From the NCBI RefSeq assembly GCF_024105655.1, contig NZ_JAAAMH010000004.1:124001-188000 (forward strand): a DNA stretch of 64,000 nucleotides, read 5' to 3'. The notes under the pieces were generated by a model that was given only the letters and a program-made list of their open reading frames with translations, was not told the DNA's origin and searched no databases. This stretch comes from Aliihoeflea sp. 40Bstr573 (GTDB taxonomy: Bacteria; Pseudomonadota; Alphaproteobacteria; Rhizobiales; Rhizobiaceae). How positions within the stretch are numbered: the first letter of the stretch is position 1; each line of letters starts with the position of its first letter. The position numbers and the translations under genes were made by a program. Below are positions 25,583 through 33,986 of this stretch, in pieces.

Positions 25583-25750
25583 CTAGGCTGTTTCGACCGC
25601 GCCTCTCGTGCGGGAAGCGGCGGCGTCGCCGAGTTCCTCGGCAAGCAGGGTGAGGGAAGCGGGAACTGCCTCCTTCTCGACGTCGCTCATCAGGAAGCGA
25701 AACTCACCGATCGCTTCCTGCTGCTGATTCTTCTTCGGGGTGTCCAGCAT
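25583..25750 (-). CDS. Small NepR-like protein (putative anti-sigma factor family)
   Basis: A 55-residue ORF, ATG at 25750, stop TAG at 25583. The core IGEFRFLMSDVEKEAVPASL, then TLLAEELGDAA, resembles the NepR pattern (leucine/tyrosine helix, E-P-V-P turn, then an LL-containing second helix); here the turn reads E-A-V-P. NepR sequesters EcfG until phosphorylated PhyR removes it. No phyR, ecfG or histidine kinase is nearby, so this would be a solitary paralogue. GAGAG lies about 8 bases upstream of the start. The assignment rests on motif similarity only and the ORF is short, so it may be a different small protein. Confidence 0.45.
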   Translation of the reverse strand: MLDTPKKNQQQEAIGEFRFLMSDVEKEAVPASLTLLAEELGDAAASRTRGAVETA

Positions 25751-25868
25751 GCCGGGCACTCTCTTTTTAACATATGTTAGTCGCCTTCAAACTCAGCTAT
25801 AGGCGGAATGATCCGTCCATCAAGCCGGATTGCTGGTTTTTCACGCAAATGTCAGAAGTTCATGCGCG

Positions 25869-25894
25869 AAAGGCGCCCCGAATGGAGCGCCTTT
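25869..25894. terminator. Hairpin terminator after the molybdenum hydroxylase operon
   Basis: AAAGGCGC (25869-25876), 10-base loop, GCGCCTTT (25887-25894). The stem is perfect and lies 26 bp past the last gene of the minus-strand operon. The 25751-25868 stretch otherwise shows nothing clear. Confidence 0.65.
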
Positions 25895-25919
25895 GCAACA
25901 GTCTCGGCTGGCTGAGCCA

Positions 25920-28145
25920 TCACCCGTCCAGCGGCGGCAGGCTCTCGAGCAGGTGTTCCATGTGAATTGGAAACTTGCGCACGCGGTGGCCGGTTGCGGC
26001 AAAGACGGCGTTGGCGATCGCCGGCCCTGCGCCGCAGATTCCGAGCTCTCCGATCCCCTTCGAGCCGAGGGGGTTGGAGTTCTCGTCGAAGCCCTCGACC
26101 ATGTGTATGTCGAGCTGGGGCACGTCGCGGTTGACCGCAATGTGGTACTCGGCAAGGTCGCGGTTCATGAACGCGCCGTAGCGTTCGTCCATCAGGCTTT
26201 CTTCCATCAGCGCCGCCCCGATACCGAAGATCATTCCGCCCATGAGCTGCGAGCGTGCGGTCTTCTCGTTGAGGATGCGGCCCGCATCGAAGACGCCTGT
26301 CAGCCGCCGCAGACGGATTTCGCCAGTCACTGCATCGACGGCAACTTCGGCGAACTGCGCGCCGTAGGAGTACTGCGCCATCGTGTCGTGTTCCTTACCA
26401 GGCTTCGCCGCGCCCTTTGCCGATAGGCCACCGGAACGCTCGCCCAGCTCTGAGATCGGCAGCGAGCGGGACCCCAGGACAATGTTCGCTCCTTCGATGC
26501 GCAGGTCCTTCGAGTTCGCGCCCTTCCACTCGCCATCGGCCTTGGCCGCGCGCTGCAGCAAGTCGTCCTTCAGCGACTTTGCCGCATCTGCGACGGCCGT
26601 CCCCGTCGACCCTGCCCCGAATGAACCCCCGGAGCCGCAGGTCTCGGGAAAGTCGGTATCGCCAAGCTTCACTGTCACATGCTCCGGCGCAACGCCCATG
26701 GTCTCGGCTGCGATCTGCGTCAGGATGGTGTAGGTGCCGGTGCCGATATCGGTCATGTCGAGCCGCACGGTCAGATGACCGTCGGTTGAAAGCTCGATCT
26801 CGGCCTCGGCGGGCTGCATCAGATTGGGGCGAATGGCAGCCGCCATGCCGTGGCCGATCAGCCAGTTGCCCTCACGGCGCGAGACCGGCCCCTGCCAGCC
26901 GAACTTTTCCGCGCCTTCCTGCAGGCAGCGGCGCATCTTGCGCGTCGAGAAGGGCTTGCCGGAATGCGGATCCATTTCCGGCTCGTTGCGTACCCGGAAC
27001 TCGACCGGATCGACGCCGCACGAATGCGCAAGCTCGTCGATCATGCTCTCGAAGGTGAGTGTACCGACCGCTTCGCCCGGCGCGCGCATCGAATCCGCCT
27101 TGGGAATGTCGCCCTCCACGACGCGGTGTTGCGTGCGCATCGCCTTCGTTGCGTAGCTGGCGCGCGTCGGAGAAGCCGCTGCTTCGGCGAAGGGATAATC
27201 CCGTGCCATGATCGACAGGGCGTCGTGATGGATCGCGAGGATCTTGCCATTCTCGTCCGCACCGAGCTTCAGCCGCTGGCGATGACGAGGCCTGTGCGGG
27301 CCGTTCGAGAAGACGTTGCGCCGGTGCTGCGCGATTCGCACGGGCTGGCCTGTCAGCTTGGCGCCATGAGCGGCGAGGATTGCTTCGTTGTGCACGCCGA
27401 GCTTCGAGCCGAAGCCACCGCCAATGAAAGGCGCCACGATGTGCACGTCCTCCGGCTTGATGTCGAACGTGTTGGCGAAGGCCTTGCGCCCGTCGCTGAG
27501 AATCTGGATCGACATGTGGACGGTCAGCTTGTCGCCGTCCCACTCCGCCACCGTCGCGTGGGGCTCCATCGCCGCCGCGTGCTGGCTGGGTGTGTGAAAC
27601 TCGCCCTCGACCCTGTGCCCGGCACTCGCGTACTCGGCCTCGAAGTCACCGTCCTCGGTGTCGACCTCGTCGGAGCCGTCGAGGCCGTCCGGCGCTTTGG
27701 CCTGGTCTTCATGCGTCTCGGGGTTGAATATCCCGTCCTGCGCATCGATCTCGACCTTGACCAGCAATGCTGCGTGCCGTGCCTGCTCCAGGGTGTCGGC
27801 AACGACCAGCGCCACGGGATAGCCGAGATGGCGCACCTCGTTCGAGCGCATGACCGCGTGCGACTGGGCAAAGCGCCCGCCCTTGTCGCGCTCGCCAAAT
27901 GGAATTTGGCTCGGCGCATTCTCATGCGTGACCACGGCTCTTACGCCCTCGCAGGATTCGGCCGCCTTTGTGTCGATCGAGGTGATCCGCCCCTTCGCGA
28001 CGGGCGATTCAACGATATAGCCGATGAGATGGGGCGTCGTTCCGCGCCAGTCGGCGGCGTAGGTCGCCTGCCCGGACACTTTCAGCGGTCCGTCGACCCG
28101 GTCCAGCGGCTGGCCGATGATGCCCTTGAATTCGTGTTCGCTCAT
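25920..28145 (-). CDS. paoC: Molybdenum hydroxylase large subunit (PaoC/aldehyde oxidoreductase type)
   Basis: A 741-residue subunit that binds the molybdenum-molybdopterin cytosine dinucleotide cofactor, as in PaoC of PaoABC. Family blocks include IGQPLDRVDGPLKVSGQATY, APFIGGGFGSKLGVHNEA, the DSMRAPGEAVGTLTFESMID loop, the GSGGSFGAGSTG segment and the catalytic glutamate in GSKGIGELGICGAGPAIANA near the C-terminus. It would hydroxylate aldehydes or N-heterocycles using water as oxygen source. There is no signal peptide on this subunit. The start overlaps the FAD-subunit stop by four bases. The molybdate transporter at 46.7-49.3 kb would supply the metal. Substrate unknown. Confidence 0.93.
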   Translation of the reverse strand: MSEHEFKGIIGQPLDRVDGPLKVSGQATYAADWRGTTPHLIGYIVESPVAKGRITSIDTKAAESCEGVRAVVTHENAPSQIPFGERDKGGRFAQSHAVMRSNEVRHLGYPVALVVADTLEQARHAALLVKVEIDAQDGIFNPETHEDQAKAPDGLDGSDEVDTEDGDFEAEYASAGHRVEGEFHTPSQHAAAMEPHATVAEWDGDKLTVHMSIQILSDGRKAFANTFDIKPEDVHIVAPFIGGGFGSKLGVHNEAILAAHGAKLTGQPVRIAQHRRNVFSNGPHRPRHRQRLKLGADENGKILAIHHDALSIMARDYPFAEAAASPTRASYATKAMRTQHRVVEGDIPKADSMRAPGEAVGTLTFESMIDELAHSCGVDPVEFRVRNEPEMDPHSGKPFSTRKMRRCLQEGAEKFGWQGPVSRREGNWLIGHGMAAAIRPNLMQPAEAEIELSTDGHLTVRLDMTDIGTGTYTILTQIAAETMGVAPEHVTVKLGDTDFPETCGSGGSFGAGSTGTAVADAAKSLKDDLLQRAAKADGEWKGANSKDLRIEGANIVLGSRSLPISELGERSGGLSAKGAAKPGKEHDTMAQYSYGAQFAEVAVDAVTGEIRLRRLTGVFDAGRILNEKTARSQLMGGMIFGIGAALMEESLMDERYGAFMNRDLAEYHIAVNRDVPQLDIHMVEGFDENSNPLGSKGIGELGICGAGPAIANAVFAATGHRVRKFPIHMEHLLESLPPLDG

Positions 28146-29131
28146 GCCGCCTTCTCCTGCGCGGATGTCATTTCAGTGAGGCTTGCGACGATCAGCCGGC
28201 GCATCAGCGGAATCTTGAAGTCGTTGTCGCCCTGTCCCTTTGCCTCCGCGAGTTCGGCGTCGGCGGCTTCCTCGAAAAGGGCGCGCGAGGGCGCCTTGCC
28301 TTCGAGGACTTCTTCGGCGCGAGCGGCCCGCCACGGCTTGTGGGCGACGCCGCCAAACGCGATGCGAATCTTCATGAAATGGCCTTCGAGCAGATCGAAC
28401 GCGATGCCAATCGAGACGACGGCGAAGGCATAGGAAGAACGGTCCCGCACCTTTCGGTACATCTGATACTGCGGCGCCTTGTGCAGCACGACATGGGTGA
28501 TGAGCTCGCCCTGCGCGAGTTGGTGGTCGATATGCGGGGTGTCGCCGGGGAGTCGGTGCAGCGCATCCGCCGGGATGGTCCGCACGCCTCCTTGCGGCAG
28601 CACGGTCTCGGCATCCGCGCCGAGTGCGACCATCGCGACCGCCATGTCGGATGGATGGACGGCGATGCAGTTCTCGCTTGCTCCCAAAATGGCGTGGAAG
28701 CGGTTCAATCCGCCGATCGCGTCGCAGCCGGAGCCGGGCTCGCGTTTGTTGCAGGCGCGCTGGGTATCGTAGAAATACTGGCAGCGCGTGCGCTGGAGGA
28801 AATTCCCGCCCGTCGTCGCGCGGTTGCGCAACTGCTGCGTCGCGCCCGACAAAAGCGCCGTCGAGAGCAGGGGGTATTTCTCGCGCACCACCGCATCGGC
28901 TGCGAGCGCGCTGTTGGTCACCGCCGCACCGATGCGCAGACCGCTCTCGGTCTGCTCGATTTCCTCATGCGGCAGGCGCGAGACGTCGACCAAAGTCTCC
29001 GGCCGTTCGATCTCGTGTTTCATCAGGTCGACGAGATTGGTCCCGCCGCCCAGGAACTTCGCGTTCTGCGCACCGGCGGCAGCGACGGCCGCCTTGTCGT
29101 CGGCAACGCGGGAATAGCTGAACGGCCTCAT
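28142..29131 (-). CDS. paoB: Molybdenum hydroxylase FAD subunit (PaoB type, with extra Fe-S cysteines)
   Basis: A 329-residue subunit with the FAD-binding CoxM-like fold: FLGGGTNLVDLMKHEIERPE carries the ADP-binding GGGTN motif, TTGGNFLQRT the second FAD contact. Four cysteines in RTRCQYFYDTQRACNKREPG and SGCDAIGG mark the extra 4Fe-4S cluster known from PaoB and 4-hydroxybenzoyl-CoA reductase. The ATG at 29131 overlaps the stop of the 2Fe-2S gene (ATGA); longer readings of the frame are within that gene. It passes electrons between the molybdenum and outer acceptors. Confidence 0.93.
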   Translation of the reverse strand: MRPFSYSRVADDKAAVAAAGAQNAKFLGGGTNLVDLMKHEIERPETLVDVSRLPHEEIEQTESGLRIGAAVTNSALAADAVVREKYPLLSTALLSGATQQLRNRATTGGNFLQRTRCQYFYDTQRACNKREPGSGCDAIGGLNRFHAILGASENCIAVHPSDMAVAMVALGADAETVLPQGGVRTIPADALHRLPGDTPHIDHQLAQGELITHVVLHKAPQYQMYRKVRDRSSYAFAVVSIGIAFDLLEGHFMKIRIAFGGVAHKPWRAARAEEVLEGKAPSRALFEEAADAELAEAKGQGDNDFKIPLMRRLIVASLTEMTSAQEKAA

Positions 29132-29628
29132 GTCCGCGCCTCCGCGACTTCGAGAATGGCATCGACGATGTTGTTGTACGCGCCGCAACGGCACAGATTG
29201 CCGGACATGCGCTCGCGGATTTCCTCGTCGACCAGCTCGACCTTCTCCTTCGTCACGACCGACGGCTCGCCGCGCTTCAATTCGTCGAGAAGCGCGGTCG
29301 CGGAGCAGATCTGCCCCGGCGTGCAATAGCCGCACTGGAACGCGTCATGCTTGACGAACGCCGCCTGAAGCGGCGACAGCGCCTCTCCATCGGCCGTTCC
29401 TTCGATCGTCGTGACATCGTCGCCCTCATGCGTGACCGCGAGGGACAAACACGAATTGATCCGGCGGCCATTGACGATGACCGTGCAGGCTCCGCACTGG
29501 CCATGGTCGCAGCCCTTCTTCGAGCCGGTCATGGACAGGTTTTCGCGCAGGAGGTCGAGAAGGCTCACCCGAGGATCAATTTCCAGATCGTGGGGCTTGC
29601 CGTTGACGGTCAGTCTTAACGGGTGCAT
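29128..29628 (-). CDS. paoA: Molybdenum hydroxylase 2Fe-2S subunit (PaoA type)
   Basis: A 166-residue subunit with two [2Fe-2S] centres. The plant-type cluster is GSKKGCDHGQCGACTVIVNG and the second is QCGYCTPGQ plus NLCRCGAYNNIV. From the ATG at 29628 (AAAGGC upstream) it has no Tat signal; the frame is open for another 66 residues but that extension has no twin-arginine motif and looks non-coding. The E. coli PaoA is exported by Tat, so this enzyme appears cytoplasmic, or the true start is missed. It is the first gene of the operon. A dedicated PaoD-type cofactor chaperone is not seen nearby. Confidence 0.92.
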   Translation of the reverse strand: MHPLRLTVNGKPHDLEIDPRVSLLDLLRENLSMTGSKKGCDHGQCGACTVIVNGRRINSCLSLAVTHEGDDVTTIEGTADGEALSPLQAAFVKHDAFQCGYCTPGQICSATALLDELKRGEPSVVTKEKVELVDEEIRERMSGNLCRCGAYNNIVDAILEVAEART

Positions 29629-29806
29629 CCGCTGCCTTTCGTGAGTCCGCGCAAGAGGCGCGGCGATGGGTGGCACAGGCATGGCGCGGACGGGATAGAG
29701 GCTCGTCTGCCGTTTCGTTGGCCAAGGCGGGAAATTGGGAAAATCGCCTTGTTCCCCGGTACCGTCGCGCCCGATTGACACGCGCCATGCCTGCTTCGAG
29801 GGACTA

Positions 29807-29832
29807 AACAGCGAAGCGCGGGACAATGTTCC
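29807..29832 (-). promoter_or_regulatory. Weak EcfG-like promoter upstream of the pao operon
   Basis: On the minus strand GGAAC (29832-29828), 17-bp spacer, TGTT (29810-29807). The -10 differs by one base from CGTT. It lies about 180 bp before paoA. A match of this quality can arise by chance in GC-rich DNA. Confidence 0.25.
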
Positions 29833-29843
29833 TGAGGAAGTTT

Positions 29844-30650
29844 TCAGACCGCGTGGACGACGAGTTCGAACGTGATCAGAACGGCGACATCGCGCGCAAG
29901 CCGGCCATGGCGCACCGCGCCGTCGAGCCCGACGATGGCGATGTCGAGATCGCAGCGTCCGTTCTCATACCGACCATCGGTGACGAGGACCTCGGTAGCG
30001 AAGGAGGCGACTTCGGACCCGTCCGCAAACCGCGCGCCGATCGTGCTTCCGACCCCGAAAATCCGGGCTCGTTCGACCGAATTTCGGGCGCAAACCGCCT
30101 CGATGGCATCTAGAACGGGCTCATTCGGGCGCAGAACGAGCGCAAAACCATCCGGTTTCGCGGTAGTTTCAGTCCGTTTCGGAGCGAATAATCGGAAATT
30201 GGTCTCGGAGTTCTCCTCCACCGCGAACCGTGCGCCCTCCATTTTCAGCCCGGTGACGACGCAGTCCGAGGCAACGATGCTGTCGAGCGGAAGGAGGTGG
30301 CCCATCCGCCCCGCCCACTCTCCGTGACAGTGCAGGAACGGCGCGCCGTCGCGCGTTCCCACGATGGCGCCGGCCCGTTCAATGGTCGCCTTATCAAGCG
30401 AATGTGTTTGCGAATACCAAGCGACATGATCGGCATCCGGCGCCTCACCGGGGATGACGTAGTCGAGCGGTGCAAGCGGCACGCCGGACAGGTCGAGATA
30501 GCCGGAAAAGCCTTCCATTCCATGCGCTTGCGCGATCGCGTCGTTGATCGTCAGCCCGGCCTTCAGATGCAACTCGACCGGCTCGACGCTGCACGGCACG
30601 GCAAGAGCGCGCGCCGCTGCCACGGGTCCGGGCTGGCGTATCGTGCGCAT
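29844..30650 (-). CDS. Double PPC (DUF296) domain protein
   Basis: A 268-residue protein that seems to hold two PPC/DUF296-like folds. The first half has APFLHCHGEWAGRMGHLLPL with the His pattern (H-C-H-G, G-x-x-G-H-L) that binds a metal in PPC proteins; the second half has RIFGVGSTIGARFADGSEVA and the C-terminal strand pattern VLITFELVVHAV. PPC domains form trimers in plants' AT-hook proteins and in bacteria of unknown role. The start at 30650 abuts the SDR stop at 30651. It is the last gene of an IclR-ligase-SDR-PPC operon. A role as a hydrolase or binding partner for a CoA pathway is only a guess. Confidence 0.75.
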   Translation of the reverse strand: MRTIRQPGPVAAARALAVPCSVEPVELHLKAGLTINDAIAQAHGMEGFSGYLDLSGVPLAPLDYVIPGEAPDADHVAWYSQTHSLDKATIERAGAIVGTRDGAPFLHCHGEWAGRMGHLLPLDSIVASDCVVTGLKMEGARFAVEENSETNFRLFAPKRTETTAKPDGFALVLRPNEPVLDAIEAVCARNSVERARIFGVGSTIGARFADGSEVASFATEVLVTDGRYENGRCDLDIAIVGLDGAVRHGRLARDVAVLITFELVVHAV

Positions 30651-31382
30651 TCAGACCGCCAGCCCGGCATTGACGAAGCCGCCATCGACGGCCAGCACCT
30701 GGCCGTTGATGTAGCTCGCCTCGTCCGACAGCAGGAAGGCCACCGCCTGCGCGATCTCGCGCGGTTGGCCGTAGCGCCCCTGCGGCACGCGCTCGCTCCA
30801 CTGGCGGCGCACGTCGTCGGTGTGAATGGACCGGGCGAGCGGCGTGTCCACCGGACCCGGCGCGACGGCGTTGACGCGGATGCCATCCCGGCCGAGTTCG
30901 GTCGCCATGATCATGGTCATCAGATTGACCGCACCCTTGGACGAGCCGTAGGCAACGCGGCCCTTGTTGCCCGTGAGGCCCGAAACCGAGCTGATATTGA
31001 CGATCGAACCCGGAAAGCCGGCCGCGATCCATTGCCGCGCGGCGCCGCGCGCAACGATGAAGGAGCCGGTCAGGTTGACGTCGACGATGCGCCGGAAATC
31101 GGCGACTTCCGTTTCGATGGCGGGCCTGTCCATGCCGATGCCGGCGCAGTTGACGACGCCGACGAGCGGCCCGGCCATGGCAAAGGCCTTTTCGACATCC
31201 GCTTCTTCGACAACGCTTCCAGCCAGCCCCGAAGCGCTCGGGCCGAGCTTGGCGCAGGCCGCATCGATGGCGTCCTGGCTGAGGTCGAACAGAAAGACGG
31301 GAATGCTGCGCTCGATGAGGATCGCGGCGGTGTCGAAGCCGATGCCCGACGCGCCGCCGGTGATGAAGACCGCGCCCGCCAT
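30651..31382 (-). CDS. SDR family oxidoreductase
   Basis: A 243-residue classical short-chain dehydrogenase. It begins MAGAVFITGGASGIGFDTAA with the NAD(P)-binding TGGASGIG at residues 8-15; VVNCAGIG is the NAG-type motif, NISSVSGLTG holds the catalytic Ser, and VAYGSSKGAVNLM the Tyr-x3-Lys. The C-terminal GQVLAVDGGFVNA is typical of 3-oxoacyl reductases and dehydrogenases. The start overlaps the ligase stop (TGATG), so it is co-translated with the CoA ligase. In that setting it may oxidise a hydroxyacyl or alcohol intermediate of the imported acid. The exact step is unknown. Confidence 0.92.
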   Translation of the reverse strand: MAGAVFITGGASGIGFDTAAILIERSIPVFLFDLSQDAIDAACAKLGPSASGLAGSVVEEADVEKAFAMAGPLVGVVNCAGIGMDRPAIETEVADFRRIVDVNLTGSFIVARGAARQWIAAGFPGSIVNISSVSGLTGNKGRVAYGSSKGAVNLMTMIMATELGRDGIRVNAVAPGPVDTPLARSIHTDDVRRQWSERVPQGRYGQPREIAQAVAFLLSDEASYINGQVLAVDGGFVNAGLAV

Positions 31383-33001
31383 CAGCTTGCCTTCGCCGTC
31401 AGGGGGGCAAGGTCGCCGCGCTTCTCCAGCTCCTCGCGGATCATCTTCTTGGCGATCTTGCCATAGGCCGATTTCGGCATTTCGTCCCAGAAGACGAAGA
31501 GCTTCGGCATCTTGTATCGCGCGATCTTCGGCTCCAGGAAGGACCGCATGTCGATGGTCCTCGGATCCGCGCCGGCGCGGGCGACACAGACCGCAACGCC
31601 GATTTCGCCCCACATCGGATCGGGAACGCCGAGGACGGCGGTTTCGGAAATCTCCGGATGAGTCAGGATTTTCTCCTCGATCTCGCGCGGATAGATGTTG
31701 GAACCGCCGGAAATGTACATGTCCGAGGCGCGACCGGTGAGGTAGACGAAGCCCTGCTCATCCATGTGGCCGAGATCGCCGGTGCGGAACCAGCCATTGC
31801 GGAACGACTTGGCGTTGGCTTCCGGATTGTCCCAGTAGCCGGCGAAGACGGCTGGGCCGACGACGCAGATCTCGCCGGTCTCTCCGGCGCCGACCGCCTG
31901 CCCCTCTTCGTTCTGGATCTCGACCTGAATGCCGGTGCGCTCGAAGCCACAGGAGCCGATCCGTGCGACCGCGTCATTGGCCGAATGGTGAGCGGGCGGC
32001 AGGACCGTGATATTGCCGGTGACTTCGCCGAGGCCGAAATACTGGACGATGACCGGCCCGAGCTTTTCCAGCGCCCTGATCTGGTCGGTCCGGTACATCG
32101 GGGCTCCGGCATAGATGACGTAGCGCAGCGAGGAATGGTCGAAACGGTCGACCGACGGGTCCTCGACGAGAAGCTTCAGGATGGTCGGCACGGTGAAGGC
32201 GTTCGACACCTTCCATTTTTCGACGAGCTGCCAGACGGTGGGCACGTCGAGCTTGTCGGTCGGCAGCAGGACCGTCTTTACGCCATGCGCAACCTGCGCG
32301 AGCTGGTGGACGCCCGCGCCATGCGAGAGCGGCGCGACGACGATCGAGGCGTCCTGGTCGGTCGTTCCCGGCATCAGGTCGCACAGATGATTGGTGACCA
32401 CGAACCCCATCTGTCCATGGGTCAGGACCGCCGCCTTGGGACGGCCGGTCGTGCCGGAGGTGAAGAAGAACCAGCACGGATCGTCGCGGTCGACAACGGC
32501 CATCGGAACTGTTTGGCCCGCATGGCGGTCGACGATGGCGTCATAGTCTTCGCCGAATTTGGCATCGCCAATGGCGATGAAGAACCGCATGTCTGCTACC
32601 TGCTCGCGCACCGCCTTCGCATGCCCGGCGAAGGACGCGGCACAGATCATTCCCACGGCGCCGCTCGCCTTTGCCAGATAGGCGACCTCGTCGGGCGACT
32701 GGCGGTAGTTGGTCGGAACCCAGACCGCGCCGATGCGGAAGCAGGCGAACATCGACTCGAACATCTGGTTGTTGTTGGCCGACTGGACCAGCACACGGTC
32801 GCCCTTTCGAATGCCGAACTCGCTCGCGAGCGCATGGGCAAAGGACTCGACGCGGGCCTGCATCCGGGCCCAGCTCCACGTCTCATCGCGCCACACGAAG
32901 CCGATCTCGTCGGGATGCCGCCGGGCGGACTGGGCAAGGAAGTTCGCAAGGTTCATAGCGCGGGTGGATACGGGTCTCATGGGGATATCCTGAAGGCTCA
33001 T
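31382..33001 (-). CDS. AMP-dependent acyl-CoA synthetase/ligase
   Basis: A 539-residue ANL-superfamily ligase. The AMP motif FFFTSGTTGRPKAAVLTHGQ, the A5 motif VIVQYFGLGEVTGNITVL, the A7/A8 hinge WFRTGDLGHMDEQGFVYLTG with RASDMYISGGSNIYPREIE, and the catalytic lysine in MPKSAYGKIAKKMI are all intact. It activates a carboxylic acid to its CoA thioester with ATP; sequence style is that of long-chain or aromatic acid ligases. The start at 33001 overlaps the IclR stop; a second in-frame ATG (MRPVSTRAMNL) is possible. With the divergent TRAP transporter it suggests import and activation of one acid. Confidence 0.93.
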   Translation of the reverse strand: MSLQDIPMRPVSTRAMNLANFLAQSARRHPDEIGFVWRDETWSWARMQARVESFAHALASEFGIRKGDRVLVQSANNNQMFESMFACFRIGAVWVPTNYRQSPDEVAYLAKASGAVGMICAASFAGHAKAVREQVADMRFFIAIGDAKFGEDYDAIVDRHAGQTVPMAVVDRDDPCWFFFTSGTTGRPKAAVLTHGQMGFVVTNHLCDLMPGTTDQDASIVVAPLSHGAGVHQLAQVAHGVKTVLLPTDKLDVPTVWQLVEKWKVSNAFTVPTILKLLVEDPSVDRFDHSSLRYVIYAGAPMYRTDQIRALEKLGPVIVQYFGLGEVTGNITVLPPAHHSANDAVARIGSCGFERTGIQVEIQNEEGQAVGAGETGEICVVGPAVFAGYWDNPEANAKSFRNGWFRTGDLGHMDEQGFVYLTGRASDMYISGGSNIYPREIEEKILTHPEISETAVLGVPDPMWGEIGVAVCVARAGADPRTIDMRSFLEPKIARYKMPKLFVFWDEMPKSAYGKIAKKMIREELEKRGDLAPLTAKAS

Positions 33002-33813
33002 GCGGATTTGCGGGGCGTCTCGGGAACGGGCGTGAAGTAGACCGACTGGCGCTGCGCGAGCTTCTGTTCCACGCGCGTCGCCTCGGCCGCCAGCAGCGCG
33101 CCGATCTCGGCCTGGCGAGGCGGATGGAGGCGCGTGTCGATCGCGGCGATGGAAAGCGCCCCGATCGCGCGGCCGAACCGGTCACGGATCGCGACGCCGA
33201 CGCCCCACGAATTGGCGACGATCAGGCCCGGATTGAGGGCGTAGCCTCGCGCGCGCGTCGCGGCGACGTCGGCGCGGATGCGTTCGGGCGGATAGAGCGG
33301 ATAGCTCGCAGCCAGCACCGGCGCATTCGCTTCCAGCACAGTTTCGATTTCCGCGTCGGGCAATGCGGCGAGGATCGCGAGCGAGCCCGCGCCGCAGCCG
33401 AGCGGATGCTCGAAGCCGGTCTGCAGCGCATGGGTGCGCACCGGGTAGGTGCCTTCCTCGCGGTGCAGGCATACGGAGACGAGATCGCGGCGCACCGAGA
33501 CGAAGGCGGAATCCTGCGTCTGGCGCGACAGGCGGACGACGCTGTCCATGGCGAACTGAAGGAGCCCGTAGCGGGGCGCGGCGAGTGAGCCGAGTACATA
33601 GGATTCCGCGCCGAGATAGTAGCGCCGCGTTGCCTCATCCTGCTCGACGAAGCCGGCGCGCATCAGCGCGAGCAGCAGACGGCGGGCGGTCGGCTTGTTG
33701 AGGCCCGACTCCTCGACCAGCGTCGAGAGGCCGACCCCGCGCCCCGCATGCCGGCCCACGAGTGCCAGAAGGCCGAGCGCACGGTCAACGCTCTGGGCTC
33801 CGCTGAAATCCAA
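32998..33813 (-). CDS. IclR-family transcriptional regulator
   Basis: A 271-residue regulator. The N-terminal winged helix reads QSVDRALGLLALVGRHAG, GLSTLVEESGLNKPTARRLL, LALMRAGFVEQDEATRRYYL; the C-terminal effector domain has the usual HPLGCGAGSLAILAALPD, RARGYALNPGLIVANSWGV and GVAIRDRFGRAIGALSIAA blocks. It heads the ligase operon (stop/start overlap with the ligase) and diverges from a TRAP transporter operon. Two near-identical sites in the gap, one by each gene set, are its likely operators. Effector probably the imported acid or its CoA ester. Confidence 0.95.
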   Translation of the reverse strand: MDFSGAQSVDRALGLLALVGRHAGRGVGLSTLVEESGLNKPTARRLLLALMRAGFVEQDEATRRYYLGAESYVLGSLAAPRYGLLQFAMDSVVRLSRQTQDSAFVSVRRDLVSVCLHREEGTYPVRTHALQTGFEHPLGCGAGSLAILAALPDAEIETVLEANAPVLAASYPLYPPERIRADVAATRARGYALNPGLIVANSWGVGVAIRDRFGRAIGALSIAAIDTRLHPPRQAEIGALLAAEATRVEQKLAQRQSVYFTPVPETPRKSA

Positions 33814-33844
33814 CCGATGCTCCTCCTGTCCCGCGCATATTTGC

Positions 33845-33860
33845 GGTCCACATCATGGAT
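33845..33860. promoter_or_regulatory. IclR operator 1 (regulator side)
   Basis: GGTCCACATCATGGAT, a dyad with TCCA and TGGA half-sites around CATCA. It is 32 bp upstream of the IclR start and 14 of 16 bases match the site at 33976-33991 read on the other strand. Confidence 0.65.
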
Positions 33861-33957
33861 AGGCAGCCTAGTCAGGTCTCCGTTGTCTGTAAAGCCAGCC
33901 GCATGAGTTTGCGAAATTGCCTTGCAATCTGCCGCTGCATCCGTATCGTCACATCGT

Positions 33958-33986
33958 TTGCGACAAAATGTCGTGATCCATATTGT
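33958..33986 (+). promoter_or_regulatory. Predicted promoter of TRAP operon 1
   Basis: TTGCGA (33958-33963), 17-bp spacer, TATTGT (33981-33986). The spacing is ideal and the -10 lies inside the predicted IclR operator 2, which fits repression by blocking polymerase. A CGACA-AAA-TGTCG palindrome (33961-33973) is also in the spacer. Confidence 0.5.
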
